Shown here: piece by piece, positions 1-7,418 of the stretch | Layout of the letters: each line of letters starts with the position of its first letter | Numbering within the stretch: position 1 is the first letter of the stretch | DNA from: Microbacterium sp. APC 3901 | Lineage (GTDB): Bacteria > Actinomycetota > Actinomycetes > Actinomycetales > Microbacteriaceae | Reading direction: 5' to 3' | Length of the DNA: 64,000 bases | Assembly: GCF_030407765.1 (NCBI RefSeq) | Contig: NZ_JASDCU010000004.1 | Location: 1 to 64,000, forward strand | The notes under the pieces: model-generated | The model's input: the letters and a program-made list of their open reading frames with translations, nothing else | Databases searched by the model: none | Told to the model about the DNA's origin: nothing | Program-made: the position numbers and the translations under genes

Positions 1-108
1 GACCAGCCACACCAGGATCAGCGCGACAGGGATGAGGACACGCGCCCAGGAGTGGCGCCGCGCGCGCACTCTGGTCGGCGGGACGGGCGCGTGCTCAGGG
101 CTGGACAT
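1..108 (-). CDS. N-terminus of a membrane protein, probably MMPL-type transporter (partial)
   Basis: Only the first 36 codons are in the window; the rest lies beyond base 1. The start ATG at 108 has an AGAGG ribosome site about eight bases upstream. The visible residues are a short Pro-rich and Arg-rich cytoplasmic tail followed by the start of a hydrophobic helix (VLIPVALILVWLV). It lies 45 bases downstream of crtEb on the same strand, so it may be the last gene of the carotenoid operon. In Corynebacterium glutamicum an MmpL-family exporter gene sits inside the crt cluster, and this N-terminus resembles MMPL proteins, but the fragment is too short to prove the family. Confidence 0.5.
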   Translation of the reverse strand, partial: MSSPEHAPVPPTRVRARRHSWARVLIPVALILVWLV

Positions 109-153
109 CGGGTACCTCTCGGGACGTGCAGGGCGGGGATCGGCAGGGGGACG

Positions 154-1041
154 TCAGGAGACCCAGGCGAGGATGAGGATCATCGTCGCGAGGAACCCGG
201 CGAAGTAATTGAGGAAGATGAAACGCCGCCAGGCGCGGTTGGTGCCGGGGGAGGTCTCGTCGGTGACGTTCCACCAGGGCGCGGCGTTCACGATGTAGGG
301 CAGCGCGAGCGCGGCGCCGAGAGGCCCCGGCCACGACGTGAACAGCATCGCTGTGCCGGCCAGCGTCCACAGCGCGATCGACAGCCGCACGGTCGCGCGG
401 GCTCCGATCACGGTCGCGATCGAGCCGATGCCCCCTTCGCGATCGGGCGCGATGTCCTGCACCGCTCCGAAGGCGTGTGCGGCCATGCCCCACAGGAAGA
501 AGGCGACGAGCACGGTGACTGCCGTGGGTGTGACAGACGCTTCGGCCAGAGCGAGACCCACGATCGCGGGGGTGACGAAGTGCAGGCTCGAGGTCGTCGA
601 ATCGAGGAACGGCCGCTCCTTGAACCGGAGTCCCGGTGCGGAGTAGGCGATCACGGCGAACACGCTGACCGCCAGCCAGAGCCACGACGCGGGGTCTCCG
701 ACCGCGACGAGGTAGACGAGGAACGGGACGTTCGTCACGACCGCCGCCCACAGGGTCGCCCGGTGGATGCGGGGAGACAGCAGCGCGCCCTCGATCCCGC
801 CCTTGCGCGGATTGGCGAGGTCCGACGCGTAATCGAACACGTCGTTGATGCCGTACATCGCCAGGTTGTAGGGCACCAGGAAGTACAGCGTGCCGATGAT
901 CAGCGTGAGGTCGATCTCGCGCGTGCTGAGAAGGTAGGCGGCTGCGAACGGGAAGGCGGTGTTGATCCAGCTGATCGGACGCGATGACAGAAGGATCTGA
1001 GCGATGTCGCGTCCGACGGAGTCGCGCGTCGATGAGGTCAT
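154..1041 (-). CDS. crtEb: Lycopene elongase / C50 carotenoid prenyltransferase CrtEb
   Basis: A 295-residue UbiA-family integral membrane prenyltransferase. It should add C5 units from DMAPP to both ends of lycopene, giving the C50 precursor (flavuxanthin-type). Residues 66-74 are the first Asp-rich motif, NDVFDYASD, and a second, DIAPD within GAVQDIAPDREGG, follows later; these bind Mg-diphosphate in the family. Several hydrophobic helices separate them. The ATG at 1041 overlaps the crtYf stop by four bases (ATGA), which decides the start and implies translational coupling. It is the last recognisable carotenoid gene of the operon. Family assignment is strong; the exact C50 product depends on the cyclase. 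Confidence 0.93.
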   Translation of the reverse strand: MTSSTRDSVGRDIAQILLSSRPISWINTAFPFAAAYLLSTREIDLTLIIGTLYFLVPYNLAMYGINDVFDYASDLANPRKGGIEGALLSPRIHRATLWAAVVTNVPFLVYLVAVGDPASWLWLAVSVFAVIAYSAPGLRFKERPFLDSTTSSLHFVTPAIVGLALAEASVTPTAVTVLVAFFLWGMAAHAFGAVQDIAPDREGGIGSIATVIGARATVRLSIALWTLAGTAMLFTSWPGPLGAALALPYIVNAAPWWNVTDETSPGTNRAWRRFIFLNYFAGFLATMILILAWVS

Positions 1042-1382
1042 GAGGGCTCCTCGTCGGTGACCCGGATGCCGGCGCGGGCGCGTCGACGGGCGCGCAGCGC
1101 CGCCCACAGAGCGGGCAGCAGCACCGCCCCGGCGAGCGGGTAGGCGAAGTCCTCGAGAGGCGCGAGACCGATGTGCACGCCGAGCAGGTGATCGGCGGAA
1201 TAGTGGAACAGGCCCGTCGCGATCATCACCGTGTCGAACACGGCGGTGAGGATGAAGAGCACCACGATGGTCACGGCCATCGCGCCGAGGTGGGCGCGAT
1301 ACCGACCGGAGACGGCGCACAGGATGACGGCCGCCACCACTGCGGCGCCGACGAACCACGCGGAGAGCTCGAGGTAGGTCAC
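1038..1382 (-). CDS. crtYf: C50 carotenoid (epsilon-type) cyclase subunit CrtYf
   Basis: A 114-residue, three-helix membrane protein of the heterodimeric lycopene cyclase family. The motif PLEDFAYPLAG in its second half is the family's conserved PLEDF/PxE(E/D) region. It works with the preceding subunit to cyclise the ends of C50 carotenoids; in C. glutamicum the CrtYe/CrtYf pair makes decaprenoxanthin. The start is a GTG at 1382 that overlaps the crtYe stop (GTGA). Sequence reading alone cannot separate the epsilon-ring (Ye/Yf) from the gamma-ring (Yg/Yh) type, so the ring chemistry is inferred from gene order. Confidence 0.85.
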   Translation of the reverse strand: MTYLELSAWFVGAAVVAAVILCAVSGRYRAHLGAMAVTIVVLFILTAVFDTVMIATGLFHYSADHLLGVHIGLAPLEDFAYPLAGAVLLPALWAALRARRRARAGIRVTDEEPS

Positions 1383-1720
1383 CGCGGGACCTCGCTCGAT
1401 CGCCGGCTCAGCCGTGTCAGGATCCGCACGGCACCGGTGTAGACGACCATCGTGCACACGACGAGGAAGAGCAGGAAGACGGGCTCCTCGATCGGCAGCT
1501 CGGGTGCGAGCACGATCCCCGTCGCGATGGCCGAATCGCCGCGGAAGAAGATTCCCCCGGCGATGCCTGCGATGTCCCAGACGAGGAAGAACGCGAGCCC
1601 GACCGTCGACACGATGGCCGCGGTCACGGCATCGCGCCAGAAGAACAGCCGGAATCGCCAGTCGAGCAGCAGCATGCATCCGAGCGTGGCGACCAGGAGT
1701 GCGGGATACACGAAGCCCAT
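1379..1720 (-). CDS. crtYe: C50 carotenoid (epsilon-type) cyclase subunit CrtYe
   Basis: A 113-residue membrane protein with three hydrophobic segments and the motif LPIEEPVFLLF, the conserved PxEE of heterodimeric lycopene cyclases. It should form the active enzyme with the next gene product. The ATG at 1720 overlaps the last base of the crtI stop codon (TGATG). Its own stop overlaps the GTG start of crtYf, so the two subunits are likely made in a coupled, near-equimolar way. The length matches the family (about 110-130 residues). Subtype (e/f or g/h) is not certain. Confidence 0.85.
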   Translation of the reverse strand: MGFVYPALLVATLGCMLLLDWRFRLFFWRDAVTAAIVSTVGLAFFLVWDIAGIAGGIFFRGDSAIATGIVLAPELPIEEPVFLLFLVVCTMVVYTGAVRILTRLSRRSSEVPR

Positions 1721-3321
1721 CACGCTGTCCCGCGCGGGGACGCAGCGGTGGCCGAGACATCGAGGGGCCCGCTGGAGTGGTCTCCGCGGATGCGCTTCAG
1801 GACGATCTCGGCGCTGATGAGGCACATCGGCACACCGACTCCCGGTGCGGTCGTGGCGCCCGCGTAATACAGCCCGGACACCTGGCGCGACTCGTTCTGA
1901 GCTCGGAACATCGCGCTCTGGGAGAGGATGTGCGCAGGCCCCAGCATCCCGCCCCGCCATGAGTTGTAGTCCTCGAGGAAGTCAGCCGGGCCCTTCGTCT
2001 CACGCACCACGATGCGCTCGCGCAGGTCGTCGATGCCGGCCCAACTCGCGATCTGGTCGATCGCGGCGTCGGCCGCCTGCTCGATCGCGGCTGATCCGCC
2101 ACCGTCGGAGCCCCCCGCGCCCAAGGCCGTGTCAGCCGGGATCGGCACGAGCACGAAGAGATTCTCGTGTCCTTCGGGTGCGACGCTGCTGTCGGTGGCG
2201 CTCGGACGGCAGACATAGGTCGAGGCCGGGGAAGGGATCTCGGGCGAATCGCCGAAGATGGCGTCGAAGTTGGCATCCCAGTCGTCGGTGAAGAACAGCG
2301 AATGATGCGGCAGCTCGGGCAGAGAACCGCGAACGCCGAGCATCACGAGCACGGCACCCGGCCCGCTCGTGCGCCGCTGCCACCACGAATCGGGGTACGT
2401 GCGAAGGTGCGGCGGGAGCAGTGACGTCTCGGTGTGGTGAAGATCCGCGCCGGAGACGACGATGTCGGCCTCGGTCGCATGCGCGACACCTGCTGAGTCG
2501 CGCCACTCGACACCGGTCACGCTCGGTGCGCCCGACCGGATGCCGGTGCTGATCGACGTGACATCGGCATCCAGCACGATCTTGGCGCCTGCCGCCTCGG
2601 CCAGTTCCGCGATGCGCTCGACGACCCGCCAGAACCCGCCCTGCGGGTAGCTGACGCCCTCGTCGAGGTCGAGAGCGCTCATGAGGTGGTACATCGCCGG
2701 GGCGGTGCGGGGATCCGTGCCGAGGAACACCGCGGGGTATCCGAGCAGCTGACGGATCACCGGATCGCGGAAGCGTCGAGCGGCGAACGACTGCAGGCGC
2801 GTGCCCAGCAGAGTGAAGAGGCGAGGAAGGGCTCGCAGCACCTCCGGCGTCATCAGCGTGCGCAACCGCGTGAACGGGTTGTAGAGGAAGTAGCGTTCCG
2901 CCATGACGCGCGCGTCGTGCGCCGAGTCGAGGTACGCGTCGAGGGTCTGCGCTGAGCCGGGCTCGCGAGACTCGAAAAGACGTGACACCGCCGCGCGCCC
3001 GGTGGGCACCGTGACGGACGGTGACGGCCGCCCGTCCGAACCCGGCGCCTGGAAGACGCGGTATCCGGGATCGAGGAGCGTCAGGTCGAGCTGCTCCCGG
3101 GTCGAGGTGCCCATCATCTCGAAGAAGTGATCGAACACCTCGGGCATGAGGTACCACGACGGCCCGGAGTCGAACCGGAAGCCGTCGCGCTCGATGGTTC
3201 CCGCGCGACCGCCGACCCGGCTGTTCTTCTCGTAGACGGTCACGTCGTGGCCGTCGCGGGCGAGGAGTCCGGCGACAGCGAGACCGGCGACGCCGGCGCC
3301 GATGACCGCGACCCGACTCAT
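1720..3321 (-). CDS. crtI: Phytoene desaturase CrtI
   Basis: A 533-residue FAD-dependent desaturase that converts phytoene to lycopene. The N-terminal dinucleotide-binding motif GAGVAG is at residues 8-13, followed by VYEKNSRVGGRAG, and the C-terminal CrtI signature is ATTAPGVGVPMCLISAE. Length is normal for the family. The ATG at 3321 overlaps the crtB stop by four bases, and the start codon is followed at once by the nucleotide-binding strand, so nothing is missing at the N-terminus. It sits between phytoene synthase and the cyclase genes, as expected for the pathway order. Confidence 0.96.
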   Translation of the reverse strand: MSRVAVIGAGVAGLAVAGLLARDGHDVTVYEKNSRVGGRAGTIERDGFRFDSGPSWYLMPEVFDHFFEMMGTSTREQLDLTLLDPGYRVFQAPGSDGRPSPSVTVPTGRAAVSRLFESREPGSAQTLDAYLDSAHDARVMAERYFLYNPFTRLRTLMTPEVLRALPRLFTLLGTRLQSFAARRFRDPVIRQLLGYPAVFLGTDPRTAPAMYHLMSALDLDEGVSYPQGGFWRVVERIAELAEAAGAKIVLDADVTSISTGIRSGAPSVTGVEWRDSAGVAHATEADIVVSGADLHHTETSLLPPHLRTYPDSWWQRRTSGPGAVLVMLGVRGSLPELPHHSLFFTDDWDANFDAIFGDSPEIPSPASTYVCRPSATDSSVAPEGHENLFVLVPIPADTALGAGGSDGGGSAAIEQAADAAIDQIASWAGIDDLRERIVVRETKGPADFLEDYNSWRGGMLGPAHILSQSAMFRAQNESRQVSGLYYAGATTAPGVGVPMCLISAEIVLKRIRGDHSSGPLDVSATAASPRGTA

Positions 3322-4223
3322 CGGTTCCGCTCCAGCGCCGTCACGAGCACCGATCGCGCCGCCAGCAGCGCCTTGATCGGATCGGGGACGCGCACGCGGC
3401 GCTCGTACAGACTCGAGGCCGGAGTCCTCGCCACGCGTCTCGTCAGCGCGGCGAACAGCGCGTGGGCGCTGCGCACGGCCGCGCGCGAGTCTCTGGGCAG
3501 AAGGGGGATCGAGCGCGCCGCGTCGTCGAGCTGCACGGTGATCGTGCGGACCCAGTCGTCGCGATCGGCATCCGTGAGCCGGCCGCTGTCGCCGAGATAC
3601 CCGCGCTGCAGACGCTCGGTGTCGTCTGCGAGGTCGCGCAGGAAGTTGACGTTCTGGAACGCTGCGCCGAGCTGTCGTGCTCCGTGGGTCAGCGTCTCGA
3701 GCTCGCGGGTCGTGCGCTCCTCGTCGCGCAGGAACACCCGCAGGCACATCAGCCCGACCACCTCGGCGGAGCCGTAGACATAGCGGTCATGCGCCGCCGC
3801 GTCGTACGCGGTGAAGTCGGTGTCGCCGGCGATGTCGGCGGCCATCGAGTCGAAGAAGGGCTGCGTGAGGTCCTCGCCGATCCCGCTCTCTCTCGCCGTG
3901 CGCGCGAAGGCGTGCAGCACGAGGTCCGTGCTGTATCCGACGCTCATCGCACGGTGGGTCTCGGCGACATACGACGCGAGCGCGTCGGTCTGGGCCGACT
4001 CGTCGAGTCCTGCCTGTGCGGCGACGCCGTCGACGATCTCGTCGGCGATGCGCACCATCGCGTAGATGTTGCGCACGTGCTGACGGTGTCTCTCGCCGAG
4101 CAGTCGGGTCGCGAGTCCGAAGGACGTCGAGTAGGTGCGGATGACCTCGGTGGATGCCGTGTCGGCGGCGCGGTTGAACCGCCCCAGACTCGCACTCGAC
4201 GCGTCGTGAGGGATCGCGCTCAT
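3318..4223 (-). CDS. crtB: Phytoene synthase CrtB
   Basis: A 301-residue squalene/phytoene synthase family enzyme that joins two geranylgeranyl diphosphates head to head. The first Asp-rich motif, DEIVD, is at residues 61-65, and the second region, NVNFLRDLADD, is present; both bind the Mg-diphosphate groups. The ATG at 4223 overlaps the crtE stop (ATGA). The protein is soluble or peripheral and lacks a signal peptide. Gene position between crtE and crtI fits its metabolic step. Confidence 0.95.
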   Translation of the reverse strand: MSAIPHDASSASLGRFNRAADTASTEVIRTYSTSFGLATRLLGERHRQHVRNIYAMVRIADEIVDGVAAQAGLDESAQTDALASYVAETHRAMSVGYSTDLVLHAFARTARESGIGEDLTQPFFDSMAADIAGDTDFTAYDAAAHDRYVYGSAEVVGLMCLRVFLRDEERTTRELETLTHGARQLGAAFQNVNFLRDLADDTERLQRGYLGDSGRLTDADRDDWVRTITVQLDDAARSIPLLPRDSRAAVRSAHALFAALTRRVARTPASSLYERRVRVPDPIKALLAARSVLVTALERNR

Positions 4224-5311
4224 GCCTGGCGTCCTTCGAGACGAGAAGCGGAGACCAGGATCGACCGTGCAGCGTCCGAGCTGATCTCGCCGGCGAGCTC
4301 CGCCTCGGACAGCAGCGCGTAGACCGCGTCGAGCTGATCGCCGATGAGCCCGACGACGAATCGCTCGGCTCCGCAGTCGCGCAGCAGATCGCGCATCGCG
4401 GTGGCGTCCTGCAGGCTCAGGTCTGGGGAACCGAATCGGGGGGCGATGCGCTCCCAGGTGCTCGTCGAGCGGGCGAAGGCGATGAGAGCTGTCTCCTTGC
4501 CCTCCCGCAGATCGGAGAACGCATCCTTGCCGTGCGTGCGGTGGTCGCCGAACACGCAGAGCAGATCGTCCTGCAGCTGGTATGCGAGGCCCAGATGGCG
4601 GCCGACGGAGTGCAGCGTCGCTTCGGCAGACGCCGAGGCGTCGGCGAGGAGCGCCGCCGCTCGCAGCGGCAGGGAGAACGAGTAGGTCGCCGTCTTGTAG
4701 ACGCTCATGGTGAGAACGGTGTCGACGTCTGAGGCGATGATCCCGTGGCTCAGCGCGACATCGGTGTGCTCACCGGCCACCGTCTCGAGGATGGTCTGCT
4801 CGACGAGGTCGAGCAGACGTCGTCGCGCGGGCGCCGAGACCTCTGCCCGGGCGAAGCCCATGATCGCCGCCGAGAGCATCAGATCGCCCATCAGGATCGC
4901 ACTGGATCTCGCCCAGTGCAGCGAGCCCTCCTCGGAGGCGCCTGGCGCACCTGCCGCGAGCTGTCCGATCAGGTTCGGTCGCTTGCGGCGGGTGAGGTCA
5001 CCGTCGATGACGTCATCGTGGAGCAGGAAGGCGTAGTGCAGCAGCTCGATATGCGTCGCGATGTCGACGGCGGCCGTGGTCGCGCTGTCGTCGGCGGCCG
5101 GGACCAGTGCGCGGTGGATGTCGAGCAGCAGCCTGGGGCGCACGAGCTTGCCGCCGAGGGCATGGTCTGCTGTCGCACGCCAGAGTGCCGCGAATTCGCT
5201 TCCGTACGCCTCGGCGTTCTCGCAGTGAAGGTCGAAGCGCTGACGCAGCACCGATTCGACGCGGGTGCTCATGTCTTCTCGCGGCGCGGCCTGCGTCACG
5301 GTCACGCTCAT
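4220..5311 (-). CDS. crtE: Geranylgeranyl diphosphate synthase CrtE
   Basis: A 363-residue trans-isoprenyl diphosphate synthase. The first Asp-rich motif is LLHDDVIDGD (DDVID at residues 99-103) and the second is YQLQDDLLCVFGD; the chain also holds GKLVRPRLLL, the diphosphate-binding GGKxxRP-type motif. It should elongate IPP/DMAPP to C20 GGPP, the substrate of CrtB. The ATG at 5311 begins two bases after the idi stop. The product is also the effector known to inactivate CrtR repressors of corynebacteria, so this gene may link flux to regulation of the operon. Confidence 0.95.
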   Translation of the reverse strand: MSVTVTQAAPREDMSTRVESVLRQRFDLHCENAEAYGSEFAALWRATADHALGGKLVRPRLLLDIHRALVPAADDSATTAAVDIATHIELLHYAFLLHDDVIDGDLTRRKRPNLIGQLAAGAPGASEEGSLHWARSSAILMGDLMLSAAIMGFARAEVSAPARRRLLDLVEQTILETVAGEHTDVALSHGIIASDVDTVLTMSVYKTATYSFSLPLRAAALLADASASAEATLHSVGRHLGLAYQLQDDLLCVFGDHRTHGKDAFSDLREGKETALIAFARSTSTWERIAPRFGSPDLSLQDATAMRDLLRDCGAERFVVGLIGDQLDAVYALLSEAELAGEISSDAARSILVSASRLEGRQA

Positions 5312-5313
5312 GG

Positions 5314-5835
5314 TCACACCACCCCGAGGTCGCGGAGCTGGGGGAGCTGCTCGACGAGCCAGGGGCTGAAGGCGAAGGGGGCGCCGATGACGGAGTCGGC
5401 GAACTCCGCCGGGTCTACCCATGCCCATTCGGCGACTTCGTCGGGGTCGGGGGAGAGGGGGCCGTCTGCGATGGCGACATGGACGGGACAGATCTCGTTC
5501 TCGACGATCCCGCTCGCGTCGACGGCCCGGTAGCGGTAGTCGGGCAGCACCACGGAGACGTCGGTGAGGCGGAGCCCGAGTTCGTCCTTCGCGCGGCGAT
5601 GCACCGCGTCCGTGATGTCCTCGCCGGGTCGCGGGTGACCACAGAAGCTGTTGGTCCAGACTCCCGGCCACGTGCGCTTCGCGAGTGCTCGGCGCGTCAC
5701 CAGAAGTCGCCCGTCACGGTCGAAGACGTGGCAGGAGAACGCCAGGTGAAGAGGGGTATCGGTGGTGTGAACGGTGTCTTTCGCTCGGGTGCCGATCGCG
5801 ACTCCGTCTGCAGAAAGGAGGGTGACCTCATCCAA
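5314..5835 (-). CDS. idi: Isopentenyl-diphosphate delta-isomerase (type I)
   Basis: A 173-residue Nudix-fold enzyme that interconverts IPP and DMAPP. The catalytic Cys is in TNSFCGHPRPGE (Cys65) and the catalytic Glu is in VENEICPVH (Glu112-Glu114 region), close to the E. coli positions 67 and 116. The start is a TTG at 5835: a GAGGAGG ribosome site lies about eight bases upstream, while the nearby ATG at 5831 is in another frame. It is the first gene of the carotenoid operon, so the operon supplies its own DMAPP. Divergent from the MarR regulator. Confidence 0.93.
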   Translation of the reverse strand: MDEVTLLSADGVAIGTRAKDTVHTTDTPLHLAFSCHVFDRDGRLLVTRRALAKRTWPGVWTNSFCGHPRPGEDITDAVHRRAKDELGLRLTDVSVVLPDYRYRAVDASGIVENEICPVHVAIADGPLSPDPDEVAEWAWVDPAEFADSVIGAPFAFSPWLVEQLPQLRDLGVV

Positions 5836-5859
5836 CGGGGGAACCTCCTCGATTTTCGC

Positions 5860-5871
5860 TAGCTTAGCTAA
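5860..5871 (-). promoter_or_regulatory. Probable operator and -10 region of the idi-crt operon
   Basis: An AT-rich island contains the inverted repeat TAGCT-T-AGCTA (5860-5870) and the overlapping perfect palindrome TTAGCTAA (5864-5871). On the minus strand the repeat contains TAAGCT (5866-5861), a TANNNT -10 box; transcription would then start near 5854, giving a short leader with the GAGGAGG ribosome site of idi. A weak -35 (TTTCAT, 5890-5885) lies 18 bases upstream. The dyad covering the -10 fits repression by the divergent MarR-family protein. The binding itself is inferred. Confidence 0.55.
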
Positions 5872-5900
5872 TAATCAACATAACATGAAACATTCGTGTG

Positions 5901-5916
5901 TAGCATGATGTCATGC
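5901..5916 (+). promoter_or_regulatory. -10 box and dyad at the start of the MarR regulator gene
   Basis: TAGCAT (5901-5906) lies six bases before the ATG at 5913, the spacing of a leaderless promoter. A perfect inverted repeat, GCATGA-TG-TCATGC (5903-5916), covers the box and the start codon. A MarR dimer bound here would block its own transcription, so autoregulation is likely. The repeat differs in sequence from the TTAGCTAA dyad on the idi side. Confidence 0.5.
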
Positions 5917-6557
5917 ACGACGGACCCGACGCCACCCCCCGCGGGAGCGGCGCGTCGGGTGTGCTCTCGCGACAGGAGGAGATGTCGCCCGACGGACTCT
6001 CGCACGCCGCGATCTACGACGTCGAGTCGGCGGATCCGCGGAGCACTCTGATCGACCGGTCAGGGGTCGCGCCCGAGGACCTGCGCCAGATCGCGCTGGT
6101 GATGGGTGCCCTCGGCGAGCTCAGGGACGCCGAGCAGAAGCTGTCGCTCGCCTCGCGGCGCTACATGCGCCTGAATGACACGGATATGCGTGCACTGCAC
6201 TATCTGATCGTCTGCGAGAACCGCGGTGCGACGGCCACTCCTGGGGGGATAGCGACCCATCTCGGGATATCCACGGCATCGACGACCAAGCTGCTCGACC
6301 GCCTGGAGAAGGGCGGTCACATCCGGCGCGCACCGCACCCGACAGATCGGCGTGCTCTTGCGATCACCATCACTCCGGAGACGCGACAGGCCGCGATGGA
6401 GACGGTGGGCCGACAGCAGGCGAAGCGCTTCTACTCAGCGGCTCGGCTGACGGCGGATGAGCGTGAGGTGGTCATCCGATTCCTCTCGGACATGGCCAAG
6501 GAGATCACGCTCCGGGATGAGCCGTGGGCCCAACCCGGAGTCGCGACCTCAGAGTGA
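5913..6557 (+). CDS. MarR-family regulator, CrtR-like repressor of the carotenoid operon
   Basis: A 214-residue protein with a winged helix-turn-helix of MarR type: the recognition region GGIATHLGISTASTTKLLDRLE is followed by the wing APHPTDRRALAITIT. About 55 extra residues precede the core. It is divergent from idi and shares a 77-base, AT-rich control region with it. In C. glutamicum the MarR-type CrtR in the same position represses crtE and is released by GGPP; a similar job is inferred here. The ATG at 5913 lacks a ribosome site but follows a TAGCAT box, so it is probably leaderless. An in-frame ATG at 5982 behind AGGAGG is an alternative, though the spacing is too short. Confidence 0.8.
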   Translation: MHDGPDATPRGSGASGVLSRQEEMSPDGLSHAAIYDVESADPRSTLIDRSGVAPEDLRQIALVMGALGELRDAEQKLSLASRRYMRLNDTDMRALHYLIVCENRGATATPGGIATHLGISTASTTKLLDRLEKGGHIRRAPHPTDRRALAITITPETRQAAMETVGRQQAKRFYSAARLTADEREVVIRFLSDMAKEITLRDEPWAQPGVATSE

Positions 6558-6558
6558 G

Positions 6559-6903
6559 TCAGTGCGCGGCGTTGTACGCCTCGACGACCGGAGCGGGAAT
6601 GCGGCCCCGCTCCGAGAGCGTGTAGCCGTTGTCGTTCGCCCACGCCCTGATCGCAGCGACCTCGGGGTTGCGCCCGGCGCGCTTGCGGGGTGCGGCCGAT
6701 CGTGCTGACACGGCCGAGCCTGCCCGACGCCCCGCCGAGATGTACGGTTCGAATGCCGCGCGCAATTCCTCTGCGTGCGCGGTATTCAGATCGATCTCGT
6801 AAGAGGTTCCATTCAGCGAGAAATGTACGGTCTCGCCTTCGCCCACGTCCAGGACGCTTCCGTCGATGTCATCGACCAACTGGTGCACAATTCTTCTTGC
6901 CAT
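6559..6903 (-). CDS. lsr2: Lsr2-family nucleoid-associated protein
   Basis: A 114-residue H-NS-like protein of actinobacteria that bridges DNA and silences AT-rich, often foreign genes. The N-terminal dimerisation domain begins MARRIVHQLVDDIDGS and the C-terminal DNA-binding domain is RNPEVAAIRAWANDNGYTLS followed by the AT-hook-like RGRIP (near residue 100). A basic, Ala/Arg-rich linker joins them. The ATG at 6903 gives the family's usual N-terminus; a longer in-frame extension exists but is not conserved-looking. Convergent with the MarR gene, with one base between the stop codons. Confidence 0.93.
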   Translation of the reverse strand: MARRIVHQLVDDIDGSVLDVGEGETVHFSLNGTSYEIDLNTAHAEELRAAFEPYISAGRRAGSAVSARSAAPRKRAGRNPEVAAIRAWANDNGYTLSERGRIPAPVVEAYNAAH

Positions 6904-6941
6904 GGAAATGACAATACTCCCGACAAACGTGTCGCGAGATG

Positions 6942-7268
6942 TTATGCGTGACCGGGGTCGATCAATTTCAGGCCGACGATGCACCCGACGAGTCCGAGAA
7001 GCAGCAGGATCCGCGCCCAGGAGATTTCGCTGTCACCCGTGACCATCGCCCAGATGACGGTGAGTGTCACGCCGATTCCCACCCATACCGCATAAGCGGT
7101 ACCCGTTGCGATATCACGCATCGCGAATGCGAGCCCGACCATGGAGAGGGCGAGCCCGCCCGCGAAGATGATGCTGGGCCACAGTTTGGTGAGTCCTTCG
7201 GATTTGCCGAGGGCAGTCGCCCACACGGCCTCGAGGACTCCGGAGACGATCAGCACGATCCACGACAT
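6942..7268 (-). CDS. gdx: SMR-family guanidinium exporter (Gdx/SugE type)
   Basis: A 108-residue protein with four transmembrane helices of the small multidrug resistance family. The essential membrane Glu is Glu13 in SGVLEAVWATALGKSEG, and the helix-1 pattern plus GLTKLW match the Gdx (SugE) branch that exchanges guanidinium for protons rather than the EmrE branch. Functional choice is strongly supported by the guanidine-III riboswitch directly upstream. The ATG at 7268 is preceded by AAAGGA, which lies in a hairpin that the riboswitch can control. It acts as an antiparallel dimer in the family. Confidence 0.9.
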   Translation of the reverse strand: MSWIVLIVSGVLEAVWATALGKSEGLTKLWPSIIFAGGLALSMVGLAFAMRDIATGTAYAVWVGIGVTLTVIWAMVTGDSEISWARILLLLGLVGCIVGLKLIDPGHA

Positions 7269-7270
7269 GA

Positions 7271-7286
7271 TGGTCCTTTCGGACCA
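7271..7286 (-). promoter_or_regulatory. Ribosome-site sequestering hairpin of the guanidine riboswitch
   Basis: On the minus strand TGGTCC-GAAA-GGACCA forms a six-pair stem with a GAAA loop that buries the ribosome site AAAGGA two bases before the gdx start. Its 5' arm is shared with the 3' strand of riboswitch stem P1, so only one of the two helices can form at a time. This suggests a translational ON switch. Confidence 0.75.
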
Positions 7287-7324
7287 GTCTTTTCGCTCAC
7301 CGGGTACTGGTCTGCCTCGTCCGG
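7281..7324 (-). promoter_or_regulatory. Guanidine-III (mini-ykkE) riboswitch
   Basis: Read on the minus strand (7324 to 7281) the RNA has CCGGACGAGG, then GACCAGU, then ACCCGGU, an A-rich stretch and AAGACUGGUC. This order matches the guanidine-III class as I recall it from the Thermobifida fusca example: the conserved CCGGACGAGG and ACCCGGU form the pseudoknot (CCGG with CCGG), and P1 here is GACCAGU/ACUGGUC, different in bases from the T. fusca helix but fully paired, which is covariation. It precedes a Gdx exporter, the usual target. A TATCGT -10 box at 7355-7350 would start a leader of about 75 bases. Confidence 0.88.
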
Positions 7325-7418
7325 GGCCGGGGTTCACCGACCAGTATTCACGATAGCCGTCGGCGCTGGGCAGTGCCTGTGCAGCTCTTGCTCGGCGATC
7401 GTCGCGCGTGCAGAAGGC

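Noticed and set aside
5829..5831. ATG at 5831 as the idi start
   Set aside because: It is in a different frame from idi. The TTG at 5835 has a GAGGAGG site and gives the family N-terminus.
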